From assembly GCA_036390755.1 (NCBI GenBank), contig DASWBH010000054.1, positions 1 through 10,588 on the forward strand: a DNA stretch of 10,588 nt. Reading direction: 5' to 3'. Below the pieces are notes generated by a model that saw only the letters and a program-made list of their open reading frames with translations, was not told the DNA's origin and ran no database searches. A program made the position numbers and the translations under genes. Numbering within the stretch: position 1 is the stretch's first letter; the number at the start of each line of letters is the position of its first letter. Of this stretch, positions 1 through 6,210 are shown piece after piece. The DNA comes from DASVHS01 sp036390755. Lineage in GTDB: Bacteria > Acidobacteriota > Thermoanaerobaculia > Gp7-AA8.

Positions 1-379
1 CGACGTTCGGGTTGGGCGGCGCGTCGACCACGGCCGCGGTTCCGCAGAACGCGCAGGAGCTCGCCGAGATGTGCGGATCGAGCGTCGTGTGCGCGCCGCA
101 GCGCTTGCAGATGACGACCTTCCGATCGGCGCCCCAGCCGACGTCGCGCGGCTGGCGGAGCGCGGCGTCGACGCTTTTCTCGACGACCTCGCCTCCGGCC
201 GGCGCGATCTTCTTGACGTGACCGCAGTACGGACACTTCAGCGCATCGGCTTCAGGATCCCAGCGGATGTCTGCGCCGCAGCTCTCGCACGGGAACTTGC
301 GGACTTTGGCTTCGACTTCTCCGCCCTCTCCCGCTCGCGGGAGAGGGTGGCGCGAAGCGCCGGGTGAGGGCGTGCTCAT
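1..379 (-). CDS. Double zinc-ribbon protein, partner of the SPFH gene (3' end outside window)
   Basis: I read 126 residues before the window edge, so the C-terminus is missing. Two zinc ribbons are visible as four CxxC knuckles: C31/C34 with C49/C52, and C91/C94 with C109/C112. This resembles TFIIB-type or PriA-like zinc ribbons found beside SPFH proteins, such as YdjG of the Bacillus subtilis ydjFGHI cluster. In that cluster the zinc-ribbon protein helps hold the SPFH protein at the membrane. The role here is inferred from family and neighbour only, and a membrane segment would lie outside the window. The ATG at 379-377 overlaps the SPFH stop codon as ATGA, which implies translational coupling. 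No Shine-Dalgarno precedes it. Residues 3-19 (including PSPGASRHPLPRAGEG) are the translation of a dispersed palindromic repeat, so the N-terminal tail is probably a recent acquisition rather than part of the fold. The reading frame and domain are clear; the function is uncertain. Confidence 0.85.
   Translation of the reverse strand, partial: MSTPSPGASRHPLPRAGEGGEVEAKVRKFPCESCGADIRWDPEADALKCPYCGHVKKIAPAGGEVVEKSVDAALRQPRDVGWGADRKVVICKRCGAHTTLDPHISASSCAFCGTAAVVDAPPNPNV
324..372. repeat. REP-like bipartite hairpin element inside a coding sequence
   Basis: Two hairpins lie in tandem. The first has 11-bp perfect arms, CCCTCTCCCGC at 324-334 and GCGGGAGAGGG at 337-347. The second is GGCGC-GAA-GCGCC at 349-361, followed by GGGTGAGGGCG to 372. 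From general knowledge, this CTCTCCC...GGGAGAGGG...GGTGAGGG arrangement is a common dispersed intergenic repeat in many bacterial genomes. Here it lies in frame within the 5' end of the zinc-ribbon gene and encodes about 17 residues. Confidence 0.8.
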
Positions 380-1467
380 TTCGGTGCGGGCGGCGGCGGA
401 GGCGGCGGAGCCGTGGCGCCGAGGTCCAGATCAGCGAAGCTCGACAGCGGAGCCCATCCCGGTGCGCCGGGACGCCACGCCTGCGTCGTCGGAGGAACCT
501 GACCGGACTGCACCATCGCGCGGAGCGCGTCATCGGTGTACGGACCGAACGTCTTGCCGTCGATCGCGATCGACCATCGTGCGGCGGCGTGGGCGGGCGG
601 TGGCGGGGGAGCGTTGAACGCCTGGCCCATCGCGCCGCCGATCGCGAGCCCGGCCCCGAGGCCTGCGCCCGCGCCGGCGATGCCGCCGGGATTCGCGGCC
701 GCAACTTTGATCGCGTCCGCGGTCTGCAGCTGCGTGTACTGCTGCATCCGATCGCCGAGGACGCCGAGTTTGGTGCGCTGGTCGATGGCGGCTTCGACTT
801 CTTCCGGCAGCGAGATGTTCTCGATGTAGAAGCGCGCGAGCTCGAGCCCGTACGCGCCGAACTCCGGCTGCAGGATCTTGATCGCGACGGCGGAGAGCTC
901 GTCGTAATGCGCGGCGAGATCGAGCGCGGCGAGGTGCGCCTCTGCAAGTGCGTCCGACAGCCTCGACATGATCGTCGAGCGCAACTGGCCGAGGATCTCG
1001 TCGGTGGTGGTGAGTCCCTGAGTGCCGACGATCGATTTGAAGAATGTCTTCGCGTCGGAGATGCGCGTGGCGTACGTGCCGTACGTGCGGAGGCGGATCA
1101 TGCCGAACTCCGGGTCGCGCATCATGACGGGATTGGCGGTGCCCCACTTCAGATCCGTGAACAACCGCGTGTTGAAGAAATAAACCTCGGCCTTGAACGG
1201 CGACTCGAAGCCGTACTTCCAGCTCCGCAGCTTCGTCAGGATCGGCAGGTTCTGCGTCGAGAGCTGGTAGCGGCCGGGCGTGAAAAGGTCGGCGGCGACG
1301 CCTTCGTTGATGAACAGGGCGAGCTGGTTCTCGCGAACCGTGAGCTGCGCGCCCATCTTGATTTCCTGACCGTGAACGGGGAAGCGATAGACGAGAGTGT
1401 CAGTCGTGTCGTCGAGCCATTGAATGACCTCGATGAACTGGCTGCGCAACGCATCGAACAAGCCCAT
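376..1467 (-). CDS. SPFH-domain protein with C-terminal GYF_2 domain (YdjI-like, COG4260 type)
   Basis: The 363-residue product opens with MGLFDALRSQFIEVIQW, the typical start of the bacterial SPFH family once called virion core protein (YdjI-like). The SPFH core spans roughly residues 20-230. A Gly/Ala-rich stretch follows at about 258-282, then a Pro5 linker. A GYF_2 (DUF4339) domain at about 297-347 shows the pattern W-x(9-10)-FGPY...GQV...W-x-PG-APGW. The tail contains Pro7. SPFH proteins form membrane-associated oligomeric scaffolds, and GYF_2 domains are thought to bind partner peptides. I chose ATG 1467-1465 over an ATG at 1509 because GGAGG lies 10 nt upstream of 1467 and the extra 14 residues are unlike the family. 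The stop overlaps the start of the zinc-ribbon gene by 4 nt. The partnership resembles B. subtilis YdjI/YdjG, but no PspA gene is visible in the window. Confidence 0.9.
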   Translation of the reverse strand: MGLFDALRSQFIEVIQWLDDTTDTLVYRFPVHGQEIKMGAQLTVRENQLALFINEGVAADLFTPGRYQLSTQNLPILTKLRSWKYGFESPFKAEVYFFNTRLFTDLKWGTANPVMMRDPEFGMIRLRTYGTYATRISDAKTFFKSIVGTQGLTTTDEILGQLRSTIMSRLSDALAEAHLAALDLAAHYDELSAVAIKILQPEFGAYGLELARFYIENISLPEEVEAAIDQRTKLGVLGDRMQQYTQLQTADAIKVAAANPGGIAGAGAGLGAGLAIGGAMGQAFNAPPPPPAHAAARWSIAIDGKTFGPYTDDALRAMVQSGQVPPTTQAWRPGAPGWAPLSSFADLDLGATAPPPPPPPAPK

Positions 1468-1476
1468 TGGACGAGG

Positions 1477-1482
1477 ACCTCC
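1477..1482 (-). promoter_or_regulatory. Ribosome binding site deciding the SPFH start
   Basis: The minus strand reads GGAGGT here, with GGAGG ending 10 nt before ATG 1467-1465. This supports the shorter start over the in-frame ATG at 1509-1507, which lies inside the adjacent palindrome. Confidence 0.7.
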
Positions 1483-1504
1483 GTAACGCGGCCAGTGTAC
1501 TGTA

Positions 1505-1596
1505 GTCATTCTGAAGCGCCGAAGAGCGCGAAGAATCTGGGCGGCGGAATCGCGCCCCCGCCCAGATTCTTCGCCGTCTCCGCGGCTCAGAATGAC
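1505..1596. repeat. Palindromic element, TCATTCTGA family, copy 1
   Basis: This 92-bp nested inverted repeat has outer arms GTCATTCTGA (1505-1514) and TCAGAATGAC (1587-1596). The inner arms are 16-bp perfect: CGAAGAATCTGGGCGG (1529-1544) and its complement (1558-1573), around a 13-nt loop. It fills most of the 145-bp gap between the divergent SPFH and S46 starts. It has no coding capacity. A related copy lies at 8711-8812. The CGAAGAATCT...TCAGAATGA pattern is a familiar dispersed repeat in GC-rich bacterial genomes. It may be a REP- or MITE-like element mobilised in trans, which is an inference. Confidence 0.85.
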
Positions 1597-1599
1597 AAC

Positions 1600-1606
1600 G
1601 AAGGAG
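1600..1606 (+). promoter_or_regulatory. Ribosome binding site deciding the S46 start
   Basis: GAAGGAG ends 6 nt before GTG 1613-1615, the ideal spacing. The alternative in-frame ATG at 1592 falls inside the right arm of the palindrome and has no such site upstream. Confidence 0.8.
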
Positions 1607-1612
1607 ATCGAC

Positions 1613-3745
1613 GTGAAAAAAGCATTACTGATTCTCGTCGCGGCCTGTGCGGTCGCGGCTTATGCAGGCGAGGGAATGTGGATGCCGGAGCAGGTGCCGC
1701 AGCTCGCCCCTCAGTTGCAGCAGATGGGCTTGAAGATGGATCCGAACAAGCTCGCCAGCCTCACTGGCGATCCCCTCGGCGCCGTCATCTCGCTGGGCGG
1801 ATGCACGGCGTCGTTCGTCTCGCCGGATGGTCTGATCGTCACGAACCACCACTGCGCGTTCGGCGCGATCCAGTACAACAGCTCGGCGCAGCGCGACCTC
1901 ATCACCACCGGCTTTCTCGCGCACACGCGGCTCGATGAGCTGCCGGCGGCGCCGGGACAGAAGGTGTGGGTCACTACGAAGATCGAAGACGTCACTCCGC
2001 GCGTCACGGGGAACTTCCGCGCGAACGTCAGCGACGCCGATCGCGAGAAGACGATCGAGAAACGCGAGAAAGATCTGATCGCGGAGTGCGAGAAGCCGGG
2101 CGGCGTGCGATGCCGGGTGGCATCGTTCTTCGAAGGATCGCAATACCTCCGCACGACGCAGCTCGAGCTGTCGGAAGTGAAGCTGGTGTACGCGCCGGCG
2201 AACTCGATCGGCGACTTCGGCGGCGAGGTCGACAACTTCGAGTGGCCGCGCCACACCGGTGACTGGTCGTTTTTCCGCGCGTACCAGAACGGCCAGCCGT
2301 ATCACCCGCAGCACTGGCTGAAGCTGTCGACCGAAGGCGTGAACGAAGGCGCCTTCGTGATGGTGGCCGGTTATCCCGGACGGACGTTCCGCTACAAGAC
2401 CGCCGACGAGGTTCGCAATTACAAGGAGTACGTCTATCCGTCGTCGATCCGCTACTACACCGATCTGATCAGGATTCTCGAAGACGCCGGCAAGAACAAC
2501 AAGGACGTGGCGATCAAGAACGCCTCGCGGATCAAAGGTTTCGCGAACTCGCTGAAGAACTACACGAGCGTGAACGAGGGATTTACAAAGGACCGCATCG
2601 TCGAGAATCGCCTCGCGCGCGAGGAGCAGATGCGGAAGGCGATCGCGGCGGATCCGTCGCTGGCGAAGTACGGCGCGACGGTCGACGAGATCGCGCGAAT
2701 CAATGCCGAGCATTTCCGCACCCGCGAACGCGACGCGATCCTGTCGTGGCTCATCGGCGTGCGCGGAGTGGCGCGCAGCTCGCCGATGCTCACGCAGGCC
2801 ATGCAGATCTGGCGTCTGGCGGCCGAGCGGCCGAAGAGCGACGTCGATCGCGCGACGGGCTATCAGCAGCGCGACGTGGACACGATCCGCAGCGCGTCTG
2901 ATCGCGCACAGCGCAGCATGGACGTCGCCAGCGACCGCGCCGCCATGCGCTACTTCCTCCTGGAAGCGTCGAAGCTGCCGCAGTCGGAGCGCATCGAGGC
3001 CATCGACCGCGCCGTCGCAGCGGCGGGGAGCATCGACGCGTTCCTCGATCAGCTTTACGGCAACACGAAAATCGGCGATGCCGTCGAGCGCTCGAAGATG
3101 CTCAGCGAGTCGACGCAGCAGCTCGAGGCGCGGAACGACTCGATGCTGAAGTTCGCCGCCAGCCTCATGCCGCTCGTGAACAACAACGAGCAGCGCGATC
3201 TCGACTACGAGGGGGCGATGTCGCGCCTGCGCCCCGGCTACTTCGAAGTGCTGCGGAAAGTGATCGGCACGACGCTGTATCCCGATGCGAACCTCACGCT
3301 GCGGCTCACGTTCGGTCAGGTCGAGGGTTACTCGCCGCGCGACGCGACCGTCTACACGCCGCAGACCACCCTCGGCGGCGTGCTGCAGAAGGAGACCGGC
3401 CAGGATCCGTTCGACAGCCCGAAGGCGCTGCTCGCAGCCGCGAAGACTCCGGCCAGGACCGGACCGTGGTTCGACCCGCAGCTGCACGACGTGCCGGTGA
3501 ACTTCCTCTCGACATGCGACACGACCGGCGGCAATTCCGGGTCGCCGACGCTGAATGCGAAGGGCGAGCTCGTCGGCCTGCTCTTCGACGGCAACTACGA
3601 GTCGATCGACGCCGACTTCCTCTTCAATCCGTCCGTGACGCGCTCGATCCACGTCGACACGAACTACATGCTGTGGGTGATGGATGCGGTGGATGGGGCG
3701 GTGGAGCTGATGCGCGAATTGGGAGTGGCGCCGCGGATCAAGTAG
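1613..3745 (+). CDS. Secreted S46-family dipeptidyl-peptidase, DPP7-type
   Basis: The 710-residue product matches the usual S46 length. A signal peptide (VKKALLILVAACAVAAYA) is followed by GEGMWMPEQVP, the characteristic mature start of the family. The chymotrypsin-like triad is visible. His80 lies in GLIVTNHHCAFGAIQ, Asp217 in WPRHTGDWSFFRAY and Ser642 in TGGNSGSP. Eighteen residues after the serine, Gly660 in LFDGNYE occupies the position where DPP11 has Arg and DPP7 has Gly. I therefore infer cleavage of dipeptides with hydrophobic P1 residues rather than Asp/Glu. The enzyme should act in the periplasm or outside the cell, releasing N-terminal dipeptides for uptake. The GTG start is set by GAAGGAG 6 nt upstream. 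It is monocistronic: a palindrome lies upstream and a hairpin with a T run follows the stop directly. Family assignment is very secure; specificity is inferred. Confidence 0.95.
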   Translation: MKKALLILVAACAVAAYAGEGMWMPEQVPQLAPQLQQMGLKMDPNKLASLTGDPLGAVISLGGCTASFVSPDGLIVTNHHCAFGAIQYNSSAQRDLITTGFLAHTRLDELPAAPGQKVWVTTKIEDVTPRVTGNFRANVSDADREKTIEKREKDLIAECEKPGGVRCRVASFFEGSQYLRTTQLELSEVKLVYAPANSIGDFGGEVDNFEWPRHTGDWSFFRAYQNGQPYHPQHWLKLSTEGVNEGAFVMVAGYPGRTFRYKTADEVRNYKEYVYPSSIRYYTDLIRILEDAGKNNKDVAIKNASRIKGFANSLKNYTSVNEGFTKDRIVENRLAREEQMRKAIAADPSLAKYGATVDEIARINAEHFRTRERDAILSWLIGVRGVARSSPMLTQAMQIWRLAAERPKSDVDRATGYQQRDVDTIRSASDRAQRSMDVASDRAAMRYFLLEASKLPQSERIEAIDRAVAAAGSIDAFLDQLYGNTKIGDAVERSKMLSESTQQLEARNDSMLKFAASLMPLVNNNEQRDLDYEGAMSRLRPGYFEVLRKVIGTTLYPDANLTLRLTFGQVEGYSPRDATVYTPQTTLGGVLQKETGQDPFDSPKALLAAAKTPARTGPWFDPQLHDVPVNFLSTCDTTGGNSGSPTLNAKGELVGLLFDGNYESIDADFLFNPSVTRSIHVDTNYMLWVMDAVDGAVELMRELGVAPRIK

Positions 3746-3816
3746 AAGGATGAAGGATGAAGGATGAAGGCGGAAGGATGCTTTTCTTCATCCTTCATCC
3801 TTCCGCCTTCATCCTT
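3746..3816. repeat. Inverted heptamer array (AAGGATG units), copy 1
   Basis: Starting at the first base after the S46 stop codon are five 7-bp units: AAGGATG three times, AAGGCGG, then AAGGATG (3746-3780). After a short spacer come four complementary units: CATCCTT twice, CCGCCTT, CATCCTT (3789-3816). Three units on each side pair perfectly over 21 bp (3760-3780 with 3796-3816), including the variant GCGG unit. A related array with GGGATGA units lies at 5331-5392. Confidence 0.85.
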
Positions 3817-3822
3817 GTTTTT
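3760..3822 (+). terminator. Probable Rho-independent terminator of the S46 gene, made from the repeat
   Basis: A 21-bp perfect stem (3760-3780 with 3796-3816) has a 15-nt loop and is followed by G and five T (3818-3822). The position, 14 nt after the stop codon, fits termination of the S46 transcript. The stem is longer and less GC-rich than classical terminators, so termination by a co-opted repeat is an inference. Confidence 0.55.
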
Positions 3823-3855
3823 GTTGTACGCTACGCAAATCCTGTTTCCAAAATC

Positions 3856-3863
3856 GAAAGGAG
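3856..3863 (+). promoter_or_regulatory. Ribosome binding site of the sialidase-like gene
   Basis: GAAAGGAG ends 6 nt before GTG 3870-3872. It fixes that start and places a clean signal peptide at the N-terminus. Confidence 0.75.
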
Positions 3864-3869
3864 CCTTCC

Positions 3870-5330
3870 GTGCGCAAGCTCTCTCTCTTTGCGGTAACCC
3901 TGCTCTGTTTCACCGCTGCCTATGCGCAGAGCAACACGAAGAATCCCACCTGGTGGGACAAGTACCAGTACATCCTCAACCACGGTCCTGATGCTGGCGG
4001 CGCGACGACGGCTTCGGTCACATTCGGCAGCAACATCGACGTGTCGAACGAATGCGGTCCGCAGAGCGAGACCTACATCACGATCAACACAGCGAACACG
4101 CGCAACCTCGCCGGCGGATCGAACGAGATCTTCCGCGACCCGATGCGCGGCTACTCGTCGAGCGACGGCGGCAAGACCTGGAGCGGCGTGGACCTGCCGC
4201 TTCCGCCGGCCCAGGGCGCGAACGGCACCGACTTCGGATCCGATCCGACGCTGGCATTCGACGGCAAGGGCAATCTCTACTACGGCTACATCGTCGTGTT
4301 CTTCGGCAACGGCAACGGCGTCAACGGAACGGAAATGGCCGTGGCGAAATCGACCGACGGCGGCAAGACGTACCCGACCGTGACGTTCTTCGATTTCCAG
4401 AGCGGCTCGAATCACTTCAACGACAAGCCGATGATCACGACGGACCTGAACAACGGCAACATCTATGTGGCCTGGGACGCCGCGAGCGGCGGCTCGATCG
4501 GCGGCGGCATTCGCGTGGCCACGTCGCGCGACCACGGGAAGACGTTCACCTCGACGCGCGCGGACGATCCATCCGGTCCCGGGCAGTCGATCGGCGCGGT
4601 TCCCTTCGTCGGTACGAACGGGGAGTTGTACGTGGCGTGGAATGATGCGGTGCAGAACACGATCGAGTTCAACAAGTCCCTCGACGGCGGCCAGACCTGG
4701 GGCACGCAGAGCACGGTCTCGACCAAGGTTATTCACTTCGACGCCGGCATCCCGGCGGAGTTCAGTCGCCGCGCGCTGGTCTACCCGGCGTGCGACGTCG
4801 ACCGCAGCGCGGGCGCGCATCGCGGGCGCCTGGTGTGCTCGTGGACCGATACGCTCGACGGACAGACAACCGACATCCTCTCGTCGTTCTCGGATGACAA
4901 GGGCGCCACGTGGTCGAAGCCGATCGCGGTGACGGACCACTTCGCCTTCCTGGTCGACCGCTTCAATCAGTGGCTGTCGATCGATCCCACGAACGGAGTC
5001 GTGAATGTCGCGTTCTACGACACGCGCCACGACACGACGGGGTCGCGCTTCCAGACCGACTTCTACCTGTCGCGTTCCTCGGACGGCGGCGCGACGTACG
5101 CGCCGAACATCCGCGTCACCAACGCGCTCTCGAACGAGCACGATTGCAACGGCGTCTTTCCGTGCAGCAGCATCAACTACGGCAACCAACAGGGCGATTA
5201 CGCCGGCGTGGTCGCGTACGGTGGCGTCACCCATCCGCTGTGGGTCGACAGCCGCGTGAACACCGACGGCATCAGCGCCGCGTGCACTCACGGGCTCATG
5301 GAAGAGGTTTTCACGGCAAATGTAAAATAA
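3870..5330 (+). CDS. Secreted sialidase-like (BNR/Asp-box) beta-propeller protein
   Basis: The 486-residue product has a signal peptide, MRKLSLFAVTLLCFTAAYA before QSNTK. Six Asp boxes (S-x-D-x-G-x-T-W/Y/F) start at residues 98 (SDGGKTW), 161 (STDGGKTY), 219 (SRDHGKTF), 270 (SLDGGQTW), 341 (SDDKGATW) and 404 (SDGGATY). They are spaced about 50-70 residues apart, as expected for a six-bladed sialidase-fold propeller. FRDP at residues 88-91, just before the first box, recalls the FRIP motif of true sialidases but differs at the third position. I cannot place the full arginine triad or the nucleophilic Tyr/Glu pair. Asp boxes are structural, so this could be a sialidase, another glycan hydrolase or a non-enzymatic binding propeller. 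It has its own GTG start and ribosome binding site, and repeats flank it on both sides. Fold assignment is secure; activity is unknown. Confidence 0.88.
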   Translation: MRKLSLFAVTLLCFTAAYAQSNTKNPTWWDKYQYILNHGPDAGGATTASVTFGSNIDVSNECGPQSETYITINTANTRNLAGGSNEIFRDPMRGYSSSDGGKTWSGVDLPLPPAQGANGTDFGSDPTLAFDGKGNLYYGYIVVFFGNGNGVNGTEMAVAKSTDGGKTYPTVTFFDFQSGSNHFNDKPMITTDLNNGNIYVAWDAASGGSIGGGIRVATSRDHGKTFTSTRADDPSGPGQSIGAVPFVGTNGELYVAWNDAVQNTIEFNKSLDGGQTWGTQSTVSTKVIHFDAGIPAEFSRRALVYPACDVDRSAGAHRGRLVCSWTDTLDGQTTDILSSFSDDKGATWSKPIAVTDHFAFLVDRFNQWLSIDPTNGVVNVAFYDTRHDTTGSRFQTDFYLSRSSDGGATYAPNIRVTNALSNEHDCNGVFPCSSINYGNQQGDYAGVVAYGGVTHPLWVDSRVNTDGISAACTHGLMEEVFTANVK

Positions 5331-5392
5331 GGGATGAGGGCGGAGGGATGAGGGATGACCCTCCGCCCGCCCCTCATCACTCATCCCTCATC
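5331..5392. repeat. Inverted heptamer array (GGGATGA units), copy 2
   Basis: Immediately after the TAA of the sialidase-like gene are four 7-bp units, GGGATGA, GGGCGGA, GGGATGA, GGGATGA (5331-5358). A C-rich complement follows. Two alternative pairings exist: GGGCGGAGGG (5338-5347) with CCCTCCGCCC (5359-5368), or GATGAGGGATGA (5347-5358) with TCATCCCTCATC (5381-5392). It shares the GGATGAR/GGCGGAR heptamer with the array at 3746-3816 but has diverged in the right arm. No T run follows, so it is a weaker terminator candidate. Confidence 0.75.
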
Positions 5393-5405
5393 GATCGTCC
5401 CTTGC

Positions 5406-5411
5406 TATAAT
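5406..5411 (+). promoter_or_regulatory. Candidate -10 element for the yebC operon
   Basis: A perfect TATAAT (preceded by TTGC) stands out in GC-rich DNA between the heptamer array and yebC, 51 nt before the ATG. No good -35 hexamer lies 16-18 nt upstream, since that stretch falls in the repeat's right arm. If it is real, it probably drives yebC and the three genes behind it. Confidence 0.5.
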
Positions 5412-5450
5412 CGCCGCCCTTAAACGAGATGCGTGGCACTCGCCCGTCTC

Positions 5451-5455
5451 AGGAG
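5451..5455 (+). promoter_or_regulatory. Ribosome binding site deciding the yebC start
   Basis: AGGAG ends 7 nt before ATG 5463-5465, ahead of the conserved MSGHSKW start. The in-frame ATG at 5433 would add ten residues not typical of the family. Confidence 0.8.
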
Positions 5456-5462
5456 CACGCTC

Positions 5463-6209
5463 ATGTCAGGCCACAGCAAATGGAGCACGATCAAACACAA
5501 GAAGGGTGCTGCCGACGCGAAACGCGGCAAGGTCTTCACCCGCATCATCAAGGAAATGACCGTCGCCGCACGCCTCGGCGGCAGTGATCCGGGTTCCAAT
5601 CCCCGACTCCGCGCGGCTGTGGCCGAAGCGAAGGCGGCCAACATGCCGAAGGACAACGTCGAGCGCGCGATCAAGCGCGGCACCGGCGAGCTCGAAGGCG
5701 CGACGTACGAAGAGATCACGTACGAGGGCTACGGGCCCGGCGGCGTGGCGCTGCTCGTCGAGACGATGACCGACAACAGCAACCGCACCACTCCCGAGAT
5801 CCGCCACATGTTCGAGAAGCACGGCGGCAACATGGGCACTCCCGGCTCCGTGCGCTTTCAGTTCGAGCGCAAGGGCTACTTCTCGATCGAACGGAAGGCC
5901 GCTGACGAAGAGAAGCTGATGGAGATCGCCCTCGAAGCCGGCGCCGACGATCTTCTGACCGACGATCCCGAGGTGTTCGAGCTCTACACCTCGCCGGAGA
6001 ACTTCGAGCAGGTGCGCCTCGCCCTGGAGAAGAACAAGATCCCGACGCTCGAGGCCAAGCTGGGCCAGATCCCCAGCAACTACGTGAAGCTCGACGAGAA
6101 CAAGGCCAAACAGATGCTGCGGCTGCTGGAGATGCTCGACGACCACGACGACGTGCAGAACGTCTGGTCGAACTTCGACATCCCTGAAGAGTTGATGGAG
6201 ACGGCATAG
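5463..6209 (+). CDS. yebC: YebC/PmpR/TACO1 family protein
   Basis: The product has 248 residues, the standard family length. It starts with the signature SGHSKWSTIKHKKGAADAKR and continues with KVFTRIIKEMTVAARLGG and NMPKDNVERAIKRGTGE. The EEITYEGYGPGGVALLVETMTDN and GGNMGTPGSVRFQFERKGYF blocks of the second and third domains are also present. Family members are cytoplasmic. They were long described as DNA-binding regulators, and more recent work links YebC/TACO1 to translation, including relief of ribosome stalling at proline runs. In many genomes yebC sits beside ruvC/ruvA, but here it is first in a run with a secreted peptidase gene. The stop at 6207-6209 is 1 nt before the next start, so the two are almost certainly cotranscribed. 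Identification is very secure; the precise cellular role is less so. Confidence 0.97.
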   Translation: MSGHSKWSTIKHKKGAADAKRGKVFTRIIKEMTVAARLGGSDPGSNPRLRAAVAEAKAANMPKDNVERAIKRGTGELEGATYEEITYEGYGPGGVALLVETMTDNSNRTTPEIRHMFEKHGGNMGTPGSVRFQFERKGYFSIERKAADEEKLMEIALEAGADDLLTDDPEVFELYTSPENFEQVRLALEKNKIPTLEAKLGQIPSNYVKLDENKAKQMLRLLEMLDDHDDVQNVWSNFDIPEELMETA

Positions 6210-6210
6210 C

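Noticed and set aside
364..1938. A 524-codon plus-strand open frame over the SPFH gene, the palindrome and the S46 start
   Set aside because: It runs through unrelated genes on both strands, is Arg-rich and lacks a ribosome binding site. The SPFH frame on the other strand is clearly the real one.
1625..3652. A 675-codon open frame antisense to the S46 gene
   Set aside because: It is a mirror frame caused by high GC. The composition is Arg/Val/His-rich with no recognisable domain, while the plus strand encodes a complete S46 enzyme with its triad.
3746..3816. CRISPR-like short repeats
   Set aside because: The units are 7 bp with no spacers and form an inverted hairpin. There are no cas genes.
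3815..3843. A possible promoter for the sialidase-like gene (TTGTTT/TTGTTG followed by AATCCT or TACGCT)
   Set aside because: The -35-like hexamers are part of the T run after the hairpin, and no acceptable -10 lies at 16-18 nt spacing.
3831..5384. A 517-codon minus-strand open frame across the sialidase-like gene
   Set aside because: Its translation is Arg/Val/Ala-rich with no motif, and the opposite strand has a signal peptide and six Asp boxes.
5412..5462. A possible structured leader or autoregulatory hairpin before yebC (GAGAT...GTCTC)
   Set aside because: There are only about five pairs, including a wobble, with an unpaired interior. That is too weak to claim.
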